Part shown: positions 27,978 to 37,900 of the stretch, piece after piece
Position numbering within the stretch: position 1 is the stretch's first letter
Layout of the letters: each line of letters starts with the position of its first letter
Source: Avipropionibacterium sp050157065
Lineage (GTDB): Bacteria > Actinomycetota > Actinomycetes > Propionibacteriales > Propionibacteriaceae
Assembly (NCBI GenBank): GCA_050157065.1
Contig: CP189573.1
Length of the DNA stretch: 64,000 nt
Reading direction: 5' to 3' (one strand)
Position numbers and translations under genes: made by a program
Notes under the pieces: model-generated
Database searches by the model: none
Told to the model about the DNA's origin: nothing
What the model saw: only the letters and a program-made list of their open reading frames with translations

Positions 27978-29005
27978 GTACGTCGCCGTCCGGGCCCGTC
28001 CTCACCGTCACCGGGCTGACGACCGAGTTCGAGACCTCCGACGGCATCGTGCAGGCCGTGAACGACGTCAGCTTCGCGGTCCACGCCGGCGAGACCCTCG
28101 GCGTGGTCGGCGAGTCCGGGTCGGGCAAGAGCATCACGATGATGTCGATCCTCGGGCTGCTGCCGCCGAACGGTCGGATCGTCGCCGGCTCGGTGGAGTA
28201 CGGCGGCCGCGACCTGGTCACCGCACCCGAGCGCCACCTGCAGTCGATCCGCGGCCGCGACATCAGCATCATCTTCCAGGACCCGATGACCGCGCTGAAC
28301 CCGGTGATGACGATCGCCCAACAGATCGACGAGAGCCTGCGCCGACACTCCCGCGAGCTCGACCGCAAGGGCCGCCGGGCCCGGATCATCGAGCTCCTCG
28401 ACCAGGTCCGGATACCGGGGTCGTCGCGCCGGGCCGACCAGTATCCGCACGAGTTGTCCGGCGGCATGCGGCAGCGCGCCATGATCGCGATGGCGATGGC
28501 GAACCGGCCGGCCGTCCTGCTCGCCGACGAGCCGACCACCGCCCTCGACGTCACCGTCCAGGCCCAGATCCTCGACCTGCTGCACGACCTGCAGTCGGAG
28601 ACCGGAACCGCGTTGGTGTTGATCACCCACGACCTGGGCGTGATCGCGGAGGTGAGCGACCGGGCGGTGGTGATGTACGCCGGACGGGTCGTGGAGAGCG
28701 CCTCGGTCGACGAGCTGTTCACCGAGCCGCGCCACCCGTACACCCGTGGCCTGCTCGACTCGCGACCGACGATCGACGATCGGCCGGCCGGTGAGACGAG
28801 TGATCTCGCCGCGATCCCCGGCCAGCCACCGAACCCGGCCCGATTGCCCGGCGGGTGTTCCTTCCGGCCCCGCTGTGTCGTCAGCCAGGGCCGCGAGGAG
28901 TGCCGGACACGGCCCGAGCTGGTCGAGCTCTCCCCGGGCCGAGCGACGGCCTGTCACTTCCACAACGAGCTGATCGCGACCTCGGAGAAGGTGAGCACAC
29001 CATGA
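27974..29005 (+). CDS. Dpp/Opp-type ABC transporter ATP-binding protein (DppD-like)
   Basis: ATPase of 343 residues. Walker A is GESGSGKS, the signature is LSGGMRQRAMIAMAMANRP and Walker B is VLLADEPTTALDVTVQAQ. The C-terminal oligopeptide domain has a cysteine motif (GCSFRPRCVVSQGREECRT ... CHF), which in this family can bind an iron-sulfur cluster. It overlaps its neighbours by ATGA at both ends. Confidence 0.95.
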   Translation: MSTSPSGPVLTVTGLTTEFETSDGIVQAVNDVSFAVHAGETLGVVGESGSGKSITMMSILGLLPPNGRIVAGSVEYGGRDLVTAPERHLQSIRGRDISIIFQDPMTALNPVMTIAQQIDESLRRHSRELDRKGRRARIIELLDQVRIPGSSRRADQYPHELSGGMRQRAMIAMAMANRPAVLLADEPTTALDVTVQAQILDLLHDLQSETGTALVLITHDLGVIAEVSDRAVVMYAGRVVESASVDELFTEPRHPYTRGLLDSRPTIDDRPAGETSDLAAIPGQPPNPARLPGGCSFRPRCVVSQGREECRTRPELVELSPGRATACHFHNELIATSEKVSTP

Positions 29006-30021
29006 CCACCACCGACGACCCGGTCCTGCGGGTCACCGACCTGGTCAAGCACTACCCGGTGAAGCGGCGCACCTTGTGGGAGAAGCGCCGGTACGTGCAC
29101 GCGGTGAACGGGGTGTCGTTCGACGTCGCCAAGGGTGAGACCCTCGCCATCGTCGGCGAGTCCGGCTGTGGCAAGTCGACCGTCGGCAAGACGCTGATGC
29201 GTTTCCACCAACCCACTGACGGCACGATCACGTTCAACGACGTGGACATCAACGCACTGTCGGGCGGCCAACTGCGGCGACTCCGGCGGAAACTGCAGTT
29301 CGTGTTCCAGGACCCGTACGCCTCCCTGCCGCCCCGGCACACCGTCGGCGCGATCATCACCGAACCGTTGGAGATCCACGGCATCGGCACCGCCGCCACC
29401 CGACAGGAACGCGCCCGGGAACTGCTCGACCTGGTCGGACTGCGCCCGGAGTTGATCAACCGGTACCCGCACGAGTTCTCCGGTGGGCAACGGCAACGGG
29501 TCGGCATCGCCCGCGCGTTGGCCCTCGAGCCGTCCATGCTGATCCTCGACGAGCCGGTGTCGGCCCTCGACGTGTCGGTGCAGGCACAGGTGATCAACCT
29601 GCTGGCCCGGCTGCAGCGTGACTTGGGGTTGTCGTACCTGTTCATCGCCCACGACCTCGCGGTGGTCAAGCACATCGCGCACCGGGTGGCCGTGATGTAC
29701 CTGGGCCGGATCGTCGAGCTGGGCACCACCGACGAGATCTTCAACCACGCCAGGCATCCCTACACCCAGGCCCTGTTGTCGGCCGTGCCGATCTCGGAGC
29801 CCTCGCAGCGCGGCCGGGGTGGCCGGATCCGGCTGCAGGGCGACCTGCCCGACCCGATCGACCTGCCGACCGGCTGCTCGTTCCGTACCCGCTGCCCGCT
29901 GGCCGCCGAGATCTGCACCGTCGAGGAGCCGTTGCTCACTGGCGACGGCGACGGCACCGTCGCCGCCTGCCACTTCGCCGGGGAACGTGAACCGGCCGCC
30001 GGCGTGGAGGCCCTCCGGTGA
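29002..30021 (+). CDS. Dpp/Opp-type ABC transporter ATP-binding protein (DppF-like)
   Basis: Partner ATPase, 339 residues from the ATG at 29002 (MTTTDDPVLRVTDLVKHYPVKR). The open frame upstream is the previous gene in another frame. Walker A is GESGCGKST, the signature FSGGQRQRVGIARALALEPS and Walker B LILDEPVSALDVSVQAQ. The C-terminal cysteines are GCSFRTRCPLAAEICT and CHF. It overlaps the next gene by GTGA. Confidence 0.95.
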   Translation: MTTTDDPVLRVTDLVKHYPVKRRTLWEKRRYVHAVNGVSFDVAKGETLAIVGESGCGKSTVGKTLMRFHQPTDGTITFNDVDINALSGGQLRRLRRKLQFVFQDPYASLPPRHTVGAIITEPLEIHGIGTAATRQERARELLDLVGLRPELINRYPHEFSGGQRQRVGIARALALEPSMLILDEPVSALDVSVQAQVINLLARLQRDLGLSYLFIAHDLAVVKHIAHRVAVMYLGRIVELGTTDEIFNHARHPYTQALLSAVPISEPSQRGRGGRIRLQGDLPDPIDLPTGCSFRTRCPLAAEICTVEEPLLTGDGDGTVAACHFAGEREPAAGVEALR

Positions 30022-31145
30022 CCTTTCCCCAGACCGGGCTCTGGCGCCACCATGACCGACTTCCGGTACGCGACGCCGCCGCCGTGGTCACCCTCGGCGA
30101 GGGTGACACCCCAGTGATCGACATCTCCGCGACGGTCGGCGCCGCAGTCGGCCTGCGCCGCCTCTGGCTCAAGTGCGAGGACCGCAACCCCACCGGATCG
30201 TTCAAGGCCCGGATCGCCGCCGTTGCGTATGCACTGGTCCGGGAACGGGGGCTGGCCGGGGCGGTCGGCACGTCATCGGGCAACGGTGGGGCGGCGGCCG
30301 CCGCGTACGCCGCCGCAGCCGGTTCGCGGGCCGTGCTGTTCACCCTGTCGGACACGGTCGCGGCGAAGTTGCGCGAGATCGTCGCGGTCGGCGGGATCGC
30401 CTGCCGGGTGACCGGTGTCGGGCACGACGCGGCCTCCACCCGTACCGTCGCCGACCTCATCGCCGCGGCTGCCGCCCAGGCCGGCTGCTATCCCCTGCTG
30501 ACCGGCTTCCATTACGCGCCCGAGGCGATGACCGGCGTCCAGACGATCGCCTACGAGCTCGCCGAGCAGACCCCGTACGCAACCCGGGTCTACCTGCCGG
30601 TGGGCGGCGGCGGGCTGCTGACCGGGGTGCACCGTGGGTACCGCGACCTCGCCGGACCACAGCCGATGCTGATCGGCGTGCAACCGGCCGGGGCGGGTTC
30701 CCTACGGGCTGCCGTCGAGGGCCACCCCGAGGGCATCGCCGGCCAGGTGACCACCGCGGTGTCCGGGCTGCAGATGGCCGCCCTGTTCGACGCCGTGGGC
30801 GCGCCGGAGGCCCTCCGCGCCACCGGCGGTCACGACGTAGCCGTACCCGACACCGCAATCGAGGCCGCCCAGGCCTTGCTCGCCCGCTTCGGGCTGTTGG
30901 TCGAACCGGCCGGTGCCACCGCCCTGGCCGGCGCGATCGCCGACCTGGCCGCCGGCCGGCTCGACCCGGACGAACCGATCGTGGTCGTCGCCACCGGCGC
31001 CGGCCACAAGGACACCGCCGCGCTGGACCGCCTCGTGGCCGCCCGTCTCGACGCGGCCTGGCCCGACGATGCCACGGTGGTGCCGACGATCACGCCGGAC
31101 GAGGTGCCGGAACGACTGGCGCAACTGCTGGGAGGACGACCTTGA
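30018..31145 (+). CDS. PLP-dependent enzyme, threonine synthase/dehydratase-like (fold type II)
   Basis: A 375-residue fold-type-II PLP enzyme. Lys63 in NPTGSFKAR is the Schiff-base lysine, GTSSGNGGAA is the phosphate/substrate loop, PVGGGGLLTG the glycine-rich phosphate-binding loop, and VVVATGAGHKD lies near the C-terminus. Relatives include threonine synthase, threonine dehydratase and diaminopropionate ammonia-lyase. The threonine-synthase-type N-terminus (TLGEGDTPVID) supports the first, but no homoserine pathway genes are nearby. In this catabolic operon a beta-elimination or deamination of an imported amino compound seems more likely; this is inference. GTG start, coupled to the ATPase gene. 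Confidence 0.8.
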   Translation: MTFPQTGLWRHHDRLPVRDAAAVVTLGEGDTPVIDISATVGAAVGLRRLWLKCEDRNPTGSFKARIAAVAYALVRERGLAGAVGTSSGNGGAAAAAYAAAAGSRAVLFTLSDTVAAKLREIVAVGGIACRVTGVGHDAASTRTVADLIAAAAAQAGCYPLLTGFHYAPEAMTGVQTIAYELAEQTPYATRVYLPVGGGGLLTGVHRGYRDLAGPQPMLIGVQPAGAGSLRAAVEGHPEGIAGQVTTAVSGLQMAALFDAVGAPEALRATGGHDVAVPDTAIEAAQALLARFGLLVEPAGATALAGAIADLAAGRLDPDEPIVVVATGAGHKDTAALDRLVAARLDAAWPDDATVVPTITPDEVPERLAQLLGGRP

Positions 31146-32137
31146 CGTCACCTCATGCAACGGGATGGCGACCGACCCGGCTCGGCGGCGCCGAGCCCGG
31201 CACCGGGGTCACCCGGTACCGGTTGGACTCCGGCCGACCCGGGCCGCGGCTGCTCGTGCTGGGGGGTGTGCACGGCAACGAGATCGGCGGCATCGTCGGC
31301 GCCGGCCGGGTCACGTTGACCCACTGGCCGCTGGTGGCCGGGCGGCTCGACGTCGTGCCGATCACCCACGAGGCGGCGAACCTGGCGTTCATCCGGACCG
31401 GGCCGGCCGACGGCCGCGACCTGGCCCGGACGTTCCCCGGCGACCCGCACGGTGAACCGACCGAGCAGCTCGCCGCCCTGGTGCGCGAGGAGTTGATCAA
31501 CGACTGCGATGCGTTGATCGATCTGCACACCTCCGCCGTCGACGCCGACCTGCCCGACTTCGCCGGCAGCCTGCACGACCACACCCCGTACGGCGACGCC
31601 TGCCGTGCGCTGGCGCTCGACTTCGGCATGGCGACCGTGTGGGGTCATCCCGACCTCGCCCCCGGCCGCACCGTGTCGGCCGCCGCGGACCGGAAGGTCC
31701 CCGCCATGTACGTCGAGTCCCGGCGCGGTGGCGTGCTGGACGCCACGATGCTGGACCGCTACACCGACGGAGTGGTCCGGGTGGCCGAGGGGCTGGGCAT
31801 CATGGCGCCCGGCACCGCCCCAGCCGGTGAGCCGCTGCGGCGCCTGCTGCACGGCAACGGCGACACCGACAGCTTCACCGCCGCCCCGGTCGACGGCTAC
31901 TTCCTTGCCCACGTGGAGATGCTGGCGGCCGTCCGGCAGGGCGAAACCGTAGGATCGGTGGTCGATCGTCGCGGCGCCACACTGACCGAGGTGATCGCTC
32001 CTCAGGACGGCACCGTGGTCTTCCTCCGCCGACTGGCGCCGGTGACGGCCGGCACCCCGTTGGTCTCGGTCTGCACCGAGATCCCTCTCCCGGCCCCGTT
32101 GGAATCCGAACCACCGTTGAAAGGTGATGCACGATGA
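31142..32137 (+). CDS. Succinylglutamate desuccinylase/aspartoacylase-type zinc deacylase
   Basis: Zinc carboxypeptidase-fold hydrolase of 331 residues that removes an acyl group or opens an amide. Zinc ligands are His44 and Glu47 in GGVHGNEIG and His129 in LIDLHTS, the AstE/AspA pattern. The start is a TTG at 31142: GGGAGGACGACC precedes it, TTGA overlaps the previous stop, and no in-frame ATG or GTG lies nearby. A much longer open frame upstream is antisense-like shadow of the PLP gene. Members deacylate N-acyl amino acids, including N-acetyl-diaminobutyrate. With the PLP lyase it suggests an N-acylated amino-acid moiety in the transported substrate. Confidence 0.82.
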   Translation: MTSPHATGWRPTRLGGAEPGTGVTRYRLDSGRPGPRLLVLGGVHGNEIGGIVGAGRVTLTHWPLVAGRLDVVPITHEAANLAFIRTGPADGRDLARTFPGDPHGEPTEQLAALVREELINDCDALIDLHTSAVDADLPDFAGSLHDHTPYGDACRALALDFGMATVWGHPDLAPGRTVSAAADRKVPAMYVESRRGGVLDATMLDRYTDGVVRVAEGLGIMAPGTAPAGEPLRRLLHGNGDTDSFTAAPVDGYFLAHVEMLAAVRQGETVGSVVDRRGATLTEVIAPQDGTVVFLRRLAPVTAGTPLVSVCTEIPLPAPLESEPPLKGDAR

Positions 32138-33117
32138 GCCCTACCCACCGCCGACCGATCCCCCGTGACGGGGTCCTGGTGCCCATGGTGACCCCGCTGC
32201 TGCCGACCGGGGAGGTCGACGTCGAGTCGACCGCCAGCTTCGTCGCCGCGCTGGCCCGCGACGGGGTCGCCGGTGTGCTGGTGCTCGGTTCGTCCGGGGA
32301 GAACGCCGCACTGCCCGCCGCCCAACGCCGTACCGCGGTCGAAGCAGTCGTCGCTGCCGGCCAACAGGTGCACGTGATGGCCGGGGTGGCCGCCCTGGGC
32401 ACGGCTGACGCCGTCAACGACGCGCGCGAGTTCGCCGCGCTGGGCGCGGACTCGATCCTGGCCTCGGCACCGTTCGGGTTCCAGTTGTCGCAGGACGAGC
32501 TGACCGGACACTTCACCGCCCTGGCCGGCGTCTCGGACGCCCCGGTGATCGGCTACGAGGTGCCGAGCCGGGTCGGAGTGTCGCTGTCCACCCCGTTGCT
32601 TGTGCGACTGCTCGGCGACGGGGTGATCGCCGGGGTGAAGGACTCCAGCGGCAACATCGGCGCCGCTCGGCTCCGCAGTGAGGCGCTCGCCGGGGCCGGG
32701 CTCGCCGACGTGGCCCACTTCACCGGCTCCGAGGAGTGCATCGACGCTTTCCTGCTGGGCGGCGGCACCGGCTGCATCCCCGGGCTGGCCAACGTGTTCG
32801 CCCCGCTGCACGTCGACCTGTGTCGACGGGCCGCGCTCGGCGACTGGGCCGGCGCCTCACAGGTGCAGGGTCGGATCGCCGGCCTGCTCGACCTGTACTT
32901 CAACGAGCTGCCGGGGGCCAGCTTCTCGGCCCAGTTCTTCGCGATCGTGAAGGAGGCGCTCGTGCAGCAGGGCATCATCGCCCACAACACGACCGCGGCA
33001 CCGTTCGTGCAGGCCGATGCCGGCACCTCGGCCCACGTCACTCGGATGCTGGAGCGGGCCCGTGACCTGCACGGCGTCGTGGAACGGACGCCCGGCAAGG
33101 CAGCCGAGGCGAGTTGA
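32134..33117 (+). CDS. DapA-family aldolase/lyase (dihydrodipicolinate synthase/N-acetylneuraminate lyase superfamily)
   Basis: TIM-barrel class I aldolase of 327 residues. Lys169 in GVKDSSGN is the Schiff-base lysine; Tyr141 in GYEVPS is the usual catalytic tyrosine; GSSGENAAL is the carboxylate-binding loop. Substrates in the family are pyruvate adducts: aspartate semialdehyde (DapA), sialic acid (NanA), keto-deoxy sugar acids. Its place in a transporter operon next to Gfo/Idh and SDR genes argues for catabolism of a keto sugar acid rather than lysine synthesis. A NanA role is possible because a nanE gene lies at 50584. ATGA overlap with the deacylase gene. Confidence 0.82.
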   Translation: MSPTHRRPIPRDGVLVPMVTPLLPTGEVDVESTASFVAALARDGVAGVLVLGSSGENAALPAAQRRTAVEAVVAAGQQVHVMAGVAALGTADAVNDAREFAALGADSILASAPFGFQLSQDELTGHFTALAGVSDAPVIGYEVPSRVGVSLSTPLLVRLLGDGVIAGVKDSSGNIGAARLRSEALAGAGLADVAHFTGSEECIDAFLLGGGTGCIPGLANVFAPLHVDLCRRAALGDWAGASQVQGRIAGLLDLYFNELPGASFSAQFFAIVKEALVQQGIIAHNTTAAPFVQADAGTSAHVTRMLERARDLHGVVERTPGKAAEAS

Positions 33118-33118
33118 G

Positions 33119-34150
33119 ATGACCGAGGTTCGCGTCGGGGTGAGCGGCCTCGGCTCGATCGGGCGACAACACCTGACCGCGCTGCGGGCGGCCGGTGCGA
33201 CGACCCTGTACGGCTTCGACGCCGCCTCGGCGACATGTGAGGCGGCGCTTGTTGCACACCCGGACCTGCGGTTGGTCGACAGCTTCGACGCGTTGCTCGA
33301 CAGTCGGCTCGATGCGGTCGTGGTCGCGGTTCCTGATCATGCCCACCTGGCTCAGCTCGAGGCGGCGGCGAAGGCTGGGATCGCCGTCCTGGTGGAGAAG
33401 CCACTGGCACCGTCGGCAGCCGAGGCTGCCACGGTGATCGACCGGTTGGGGCCGGCTGGCAACCACTGCCTGGTCGGTTACGTGCTGCGCCACAATGCGG
33501 CCTGCCTGCGGGTGGCCGGGCTGCTGGCCGACCGGGCGATCGGCGAGCCGACCAGCTTCCAGGTGCTGCTCGGGGCGTACGGCACGATCACCGTCGCGGC
33601 CAACCGGTTCGCCACCCCGGCGTACGGCCGGTTGTACGGCGATTACTCCCACGAATGGGACTACCTCAGCTGGTGGTTCGGCGCGATCACCGCTGTCACC
33701 GCGGTCGAGCGGACCGTCGACGTCGTCCCGCACGTCGAGACCCCGAACCTCGTCGATGCCCTGCTGGAGACCGAATCCGGGCTGATCGGCGCCCTGCACA
33801 TCGACTACGTCGACCGCCGCGGTCTCCGCCAGGTGTCGGTGATCGGCACCGATGGATCCCTCACCGCCGACCTGGGCGGTGGCACCACCGAGGTGCGGCG
33901 GACGGGGGTCGACGGGGCGCAACGGTTCGCCGATCTGGCACCCGCCGGGGTGGCACTCACCCGGCAGGCCGCCCACCTGCTCGCGGTGGCCCGGGGAGAC
34001 GAGGAGCCGCGGGTCACCCTCGCCGACGGACTGGCGGCACTGCAGGTCGCCGACGCACTGCGTACCTCCGCACCGACCCGGTCGTGGGTGACCGTGGATC
34101 GCCACCACCATCCTGGCAATCGCCACCAGCACGGGGATGTGGACCGATGA
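33119..34150 (+). CDS. Gfo/Idh/MocA-family NAD(P)-dependent oxidoreductase
   Basis: Sugar or inositol-type dehydrogenase of 343 residues. The Rossmann start is VGVSGLGSIGRQHLTALRAAG, and VLVEKPLAPSAAEA is the conserved EKP motif that holds the nicotinamide. The start ATG is one base after the DapA-family stop. Family reactions include oxidation of sugars, inositols and uronates; one branch (NanOx/YjhC) interconverts 2,7-anhydro-sialic acid and sialic acid, which would fit a sialate pathway but is only one option. It overlaps the next gene by ATGA. Confidence 0.85.
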   Translation: MTEVRVGVSGLGSIGRQHLTALRAAGATTLYGFDAASATCEAALVAHPDLRLVDSFDALLDSRLDAVVVAVPDHAHLAQLEAAAKAGIAVLVEKPLAPSAAEAATVIDRLGPAGNHCLVGYVLRHNAACLRVAGLLADRAIGEPTSFQVLLGAYGTITVAANRFATPAYGRLYGDYSHEWDYLSWWFGAITAVTAVERTVDVVPHVETPNLVDALLETESGLIGALHIDYVDRRGLRQVSVIGTDGSLTADLGGGTTEVRRTGVDGAQRFADLAPAGVALTRQAAHLLAVARGDEEPRVTLADGLAALQVADALRTSAPTRSWVTVDRHHHPGNRHQHGDVDR

Positions 34151-34938
34151 CGACACCGTTCTCGATGGACAGCTTTCGGCTCGACGACCAGGTGGCGGTG
34201 ATCACCGGCGGCGCCGGAATCTACGGCTCCGGTTTCGCCGCGGCACTCGCGACGGCCGGCGCAACGGTGGTGATCACGTCGCGGACCGCCGCCGTCGCCG
34301 AGTCAGCGGCCGCAGCGCTGGTCGCGAAGGGCGGCAACGCCGTCGGGCTGCCACTCGACCAGGCTGATCCAGAGTCAATCGACAGCTTCGCCGCCACCCT
34401 GCTGGACCGGTTCGGACGGGTCGACGTGCTGATCAACAACGCCGTCCACCGAGCCGGGGGCGGGCTCTTCGACACCACCGCCGAGGACTGGGACGCCACC
34501 AGCGCGGTCAACTCCCGCGGCCTGTTCCTGCTCACCCGGGCGGTCGCGGCGATCATGGTCGAGCAGCGGTCCGGGTCGATCATCAACATCGGGTCCATCT
34601 ACGGCATGGTGTCGCCCGACTTCACCTTGTACGAAGGGACTCCGGTCGATCCGGTCGCCTTCTACAGCTACGACAAGGGCGGCATGATCGGGTTCACCCG
34701 GTACCTGGCCGGCGAGCTCGGTCCGTACGACATCCGCGTCAACTGCCTCTGCCCCGGCGGCTACAACCCGAGCGGCGAACCGAGCGACTTCGACACCGCC
34801 TACGCCGCCCGCACGCCACTGCGCCGGATGGCGACCGGCCACGACGCCAGTGGGGCGTGCGTCTTCCTCGCCTCCCCCGCCGCCGCTTACGTGACCGGTG
34901 CGGTCATCCCGGTCGACGGGGGTTGGACCTCGCGCTGA
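34147..34938 (+). CDS. Short-chain dehydrogenase/reductase
   Basis: Classical SDR, 263 residues. The cofactor motif is TGGAGIYGSGFA, NNAVHRAG corresponds to the NNAG motif, the catalytic set is Ser in INIGSIYG and YSYDKGG (Y-x3-K, here YDKGG with Tyr shifted; the family pattern is kept as Y-S-Y-D-K), and the end PVDGGWTSR is typical. Domain layout resembles gluconate 5-dehydrogenase-type SDRs. It is the last gene of the Dpp operon and is convergent with the exported glycosidase-like gene, eight bases apart. Confidence 0.85.
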   Translation: MTTPFSMDSFRLDDQVAVITGGAGIYGSGFAAALATAGATVVITSRTAAVAESAAAALVAKGGNAVGLPLDQADPESIDSFAATLLDRFGRVDVLINNAVHRAGGGLFDTTAEDWDATSAVNSRGLFLLTRAVAAIMVEQRSGSIINIGSIYGMVSPDFTLYEGTPVDPVAFYSYDKGGMIGFTRYLAGELGPYDIRVNCLCPGGYNPSGEPSDFDTAYAARTPLRRMATGHDASGACVFLASPAAAYVTGAVIPVDGGWTSR

Positions 34939-34946
34939 CCGGTCGG

Positions 34947-37900
34947 TCAGAGCCGACCGGCCACCCGGACCGCTGCCGCACCGAGAACTGCTGCGGCCCG
35001 GGGGCTGATGACACCGGCATCGGCGGCCTCCCTGGCGTGCGTCACCAGACGCTCCAAGGTGGTCGATGCCAGCTCCGTGCGGTCGGTCTCGACCGCCCGG
35101 GACACCTGTTCCACGGTTGCCTGGAACCGTCGGAATGGCCCCGTGGGAAGGCCGTCGGAGCTCCGCAGCTCGTCCAGCATCACCAGCAGGTCGGCGGTGT
35201 CGTCGGCCGTCGCCCGCGTGGCCGCAACGCCGAGGTGCGTCCACGTCGCGGGCAGGGCGAAGGTGCGCCACTGCTCGGTCACCACCTTGTCGCCGATCAG
35301 CCCGAGGGAGGCCCGGGCTCGCCAGTTGTTGAACACGTAGACGCCGTCGTAGCCGGCCCGATAGAACGCGCTTGCCCGCTCCACGTACATCTGGGACGAC
35401 ATGGAGGTCCGGACGATGGCGGTGGCGTAACCGCGGTCGGCCAGGTCCTGTTCGGTCTTGCTCAGGTCGCCACCGGCCAGGGTGTGGGTCATGCCGCCGT
35501 ACAACTGCACGTCGGTCCCGGCCACGGTCTCGGCGAACTCGTCGAGGTTGGTCCAGAACTTTTCGTGGGAGATGCTCGTCGGCACCAGCACGTCGACCAG
35601 TCCCTCGGCCACCCAGGAGTCGACGTCCAGTCCGTACGCGAGGGTGTTGGCCTGCGGCACGCGAGCGATCACCGTCGTGTCCGGTACGGCGGCCCGCAAC
35701 TCGCGGAGCACCGCGGTCATCAGGTCGGCCCGGAACTGCTGCCAGCGCAGGCTTCCCTCCGGTGTCACCTCCCGTCGCGGGTCGATCCCGTACGCCTGCT
35801 CGTAGGCCGCCATCGTCTCGGGCTCCCACCCCACGACGTCGGGGTAGCGACTGAAGTCGAGGTCCAGCCCGTCGACCCCGTCGAACCCGGCCAGCTCCAC
35901 CAGCACGTTGCGGATGTAGGTCGCGAACTTGATCGAGGTGTATGTCATCCGGGTCCCGCTCGGTGTCCCGGCATAGGAGGTTTGCCGGGAGTCGGCGTAC
36001 TCGTCCCAGATGTTCCCGTTGTACCAGGGGTAGGCAGCCATCGAGTAGAACGTGTTCATCCGCAATCCCGCATACGCGTCGATGCCGATCTCGGCGGCAC
36101 GGGCGGTGACGACCTCCAGCGGCACCAGCCCGTTGTTGATCATGTCGAGGATGGCGTCCATGGCGACGACGTCACCGTCACGCATCAGCTCCTGCTGGGC
36201 CGGGGTCAGTGAGGCGTACGGTCGACCCGCCCACTGACTGTCGTAGGTCAACATGAAGGTGGTGCCGTTCTGCCACGTAATTCCGCCCACATCGGTGTCG
36301 GTGAACAGATCCACGGCGTTGGACTCCAGCTCGGCGACGCTGCCGTACAGCCCGGCGAAGAAGTCGGAAATGCCGTCGTTGTTGTAGATGGCGCGCCGAC
36401 CGTCGACTCCCTCGGCGGGCTGTTGGGCCAGTTCGGCCTCCGCGGCCGACAACCCGGTGATCCGCAGGTGGGTCGGCCTGACCTGCTTGTCGGCGACGGG
36501 GCTGATGATCAACTGCTCACCCCCACCGTCGCCGGTGAAGACCTCCACCTCACCGATGACCCGGGGGCCGAAGCCGGTCGCCGGGTCGTACTCGGGCACG
36601 TCGGGGAGCGTGATCCGCCGGGTCGTGTCGCCGACGGTGACGTCGAACTCCTCGGTACCGCTGAGAAAGCCCAGCCGGACGGTGACCCAGCCGGTCAGGG
36701 TGACCGGGACGACGACGGGTTGGGCGGTGTCGGTGCTGTCGAGGAAGATGCCGGCGGCTTGCGCTCCGTCGATGTCGAAGCTTCCCGGTTCCCATCCGGC
36801 GGCGGCCGCCGGCGTACCGTCGGCGGTCCGGCAGTCTTCGATCCGGTCGAACAGGACGGCCGCTCCGGCCGCGGGCTGGGCGGCGGACCCGGCAGCGGCG
36901 ATCGTGACGTCGGTGGGGGCGAGCCATCGTTGTTCGGTCGTGGCGGCGATCTCGGCGCCGCGACGGACCTGCAGGTCAAGTCGGAGGTCGCCGGCATGGC
37001 CACCCGGTGCGAGGGAGACCGGCAGGTAGCGGGAGGTGATCGGGATCGACCGTTGGGCCAGCGCCGGTGCGGTCGGATCGTCGGTGCGCAGCAACGTGGC
37101 GCGCAGCTGCAGGGTGCCGCCGGCAAGGTCGAGTGGATCGACCCCGTCGATGCCGACCACGAGCTCCATCCCCGTCGCGTCCGAGGCCGGCAGCACTGAC
37201 ACCGCGTTGATGCTGGGCTGGTGGAAGGCGGTGGTGGTGCCGCCGACGATCACCGGTGCGGTGAAGCTGATCATGATCGGGTCGCCGGCTCCGCGACCGT
37301 CGCCGATGATCGACAATCCGTCGGCCGCGGTGATGGCCGTGGTGACCGGCTCGTCTGTCAGCAGGACGATCCGGCCGTCCAGTTCGACGAGGTGGCGGCC
37401 GTGGCTGTCACGCCCGAGGGTCCAGCGGTGGAACTTGTCGTCGGTGGTGCCGGGGACGTTCGCGGTCAGCCAGGTCCCGTCGGCCCGGCGGAGACCGACC
37501 AGCCCGTCGACCAGACCCAGCTCGAGGTGCTGCCCGCCGGCGTCGACGTGCCACCCGACACCGCGCGTGCCGAGGTCACCGGCGGCCGGCAGGGTCGTGG
37601 CCTTGGCCAACAGGCGCAACGTCCACGACCCGTCGCCGAGCTCGGCCGAGTGGTGGCCCACGACCCGGTCGGAGGTGGCGGCCAGCAGACACTCGCCGGC
37701 GGTGACCGGCGGCATGCCCTCGACGGTCCCGGTGGACCGGGTGTTGTCGGTGAAGTAGGCGCCGGGGGTGGCCGGATCGACCGTCCACCCGCTGTCGACC
37801 AGACTCGTCCCGGGGCCCAGCGGACTGCTGGGGCGGACCGACATGGTGATGTGATCCAGCAGGAGGTGCAGACTGCCGGACTTCCAGTTGAGCGCCAGCG

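Noticed and set aside
30173..31141. N-terminal extension of the deacylase frame by 323 codons
   Set aside because: It overlaps the PLP enzyme in another frame and is Arg-rich nonsense; a TTG with a strong ribosome-binding site gives the natural deacylase start.
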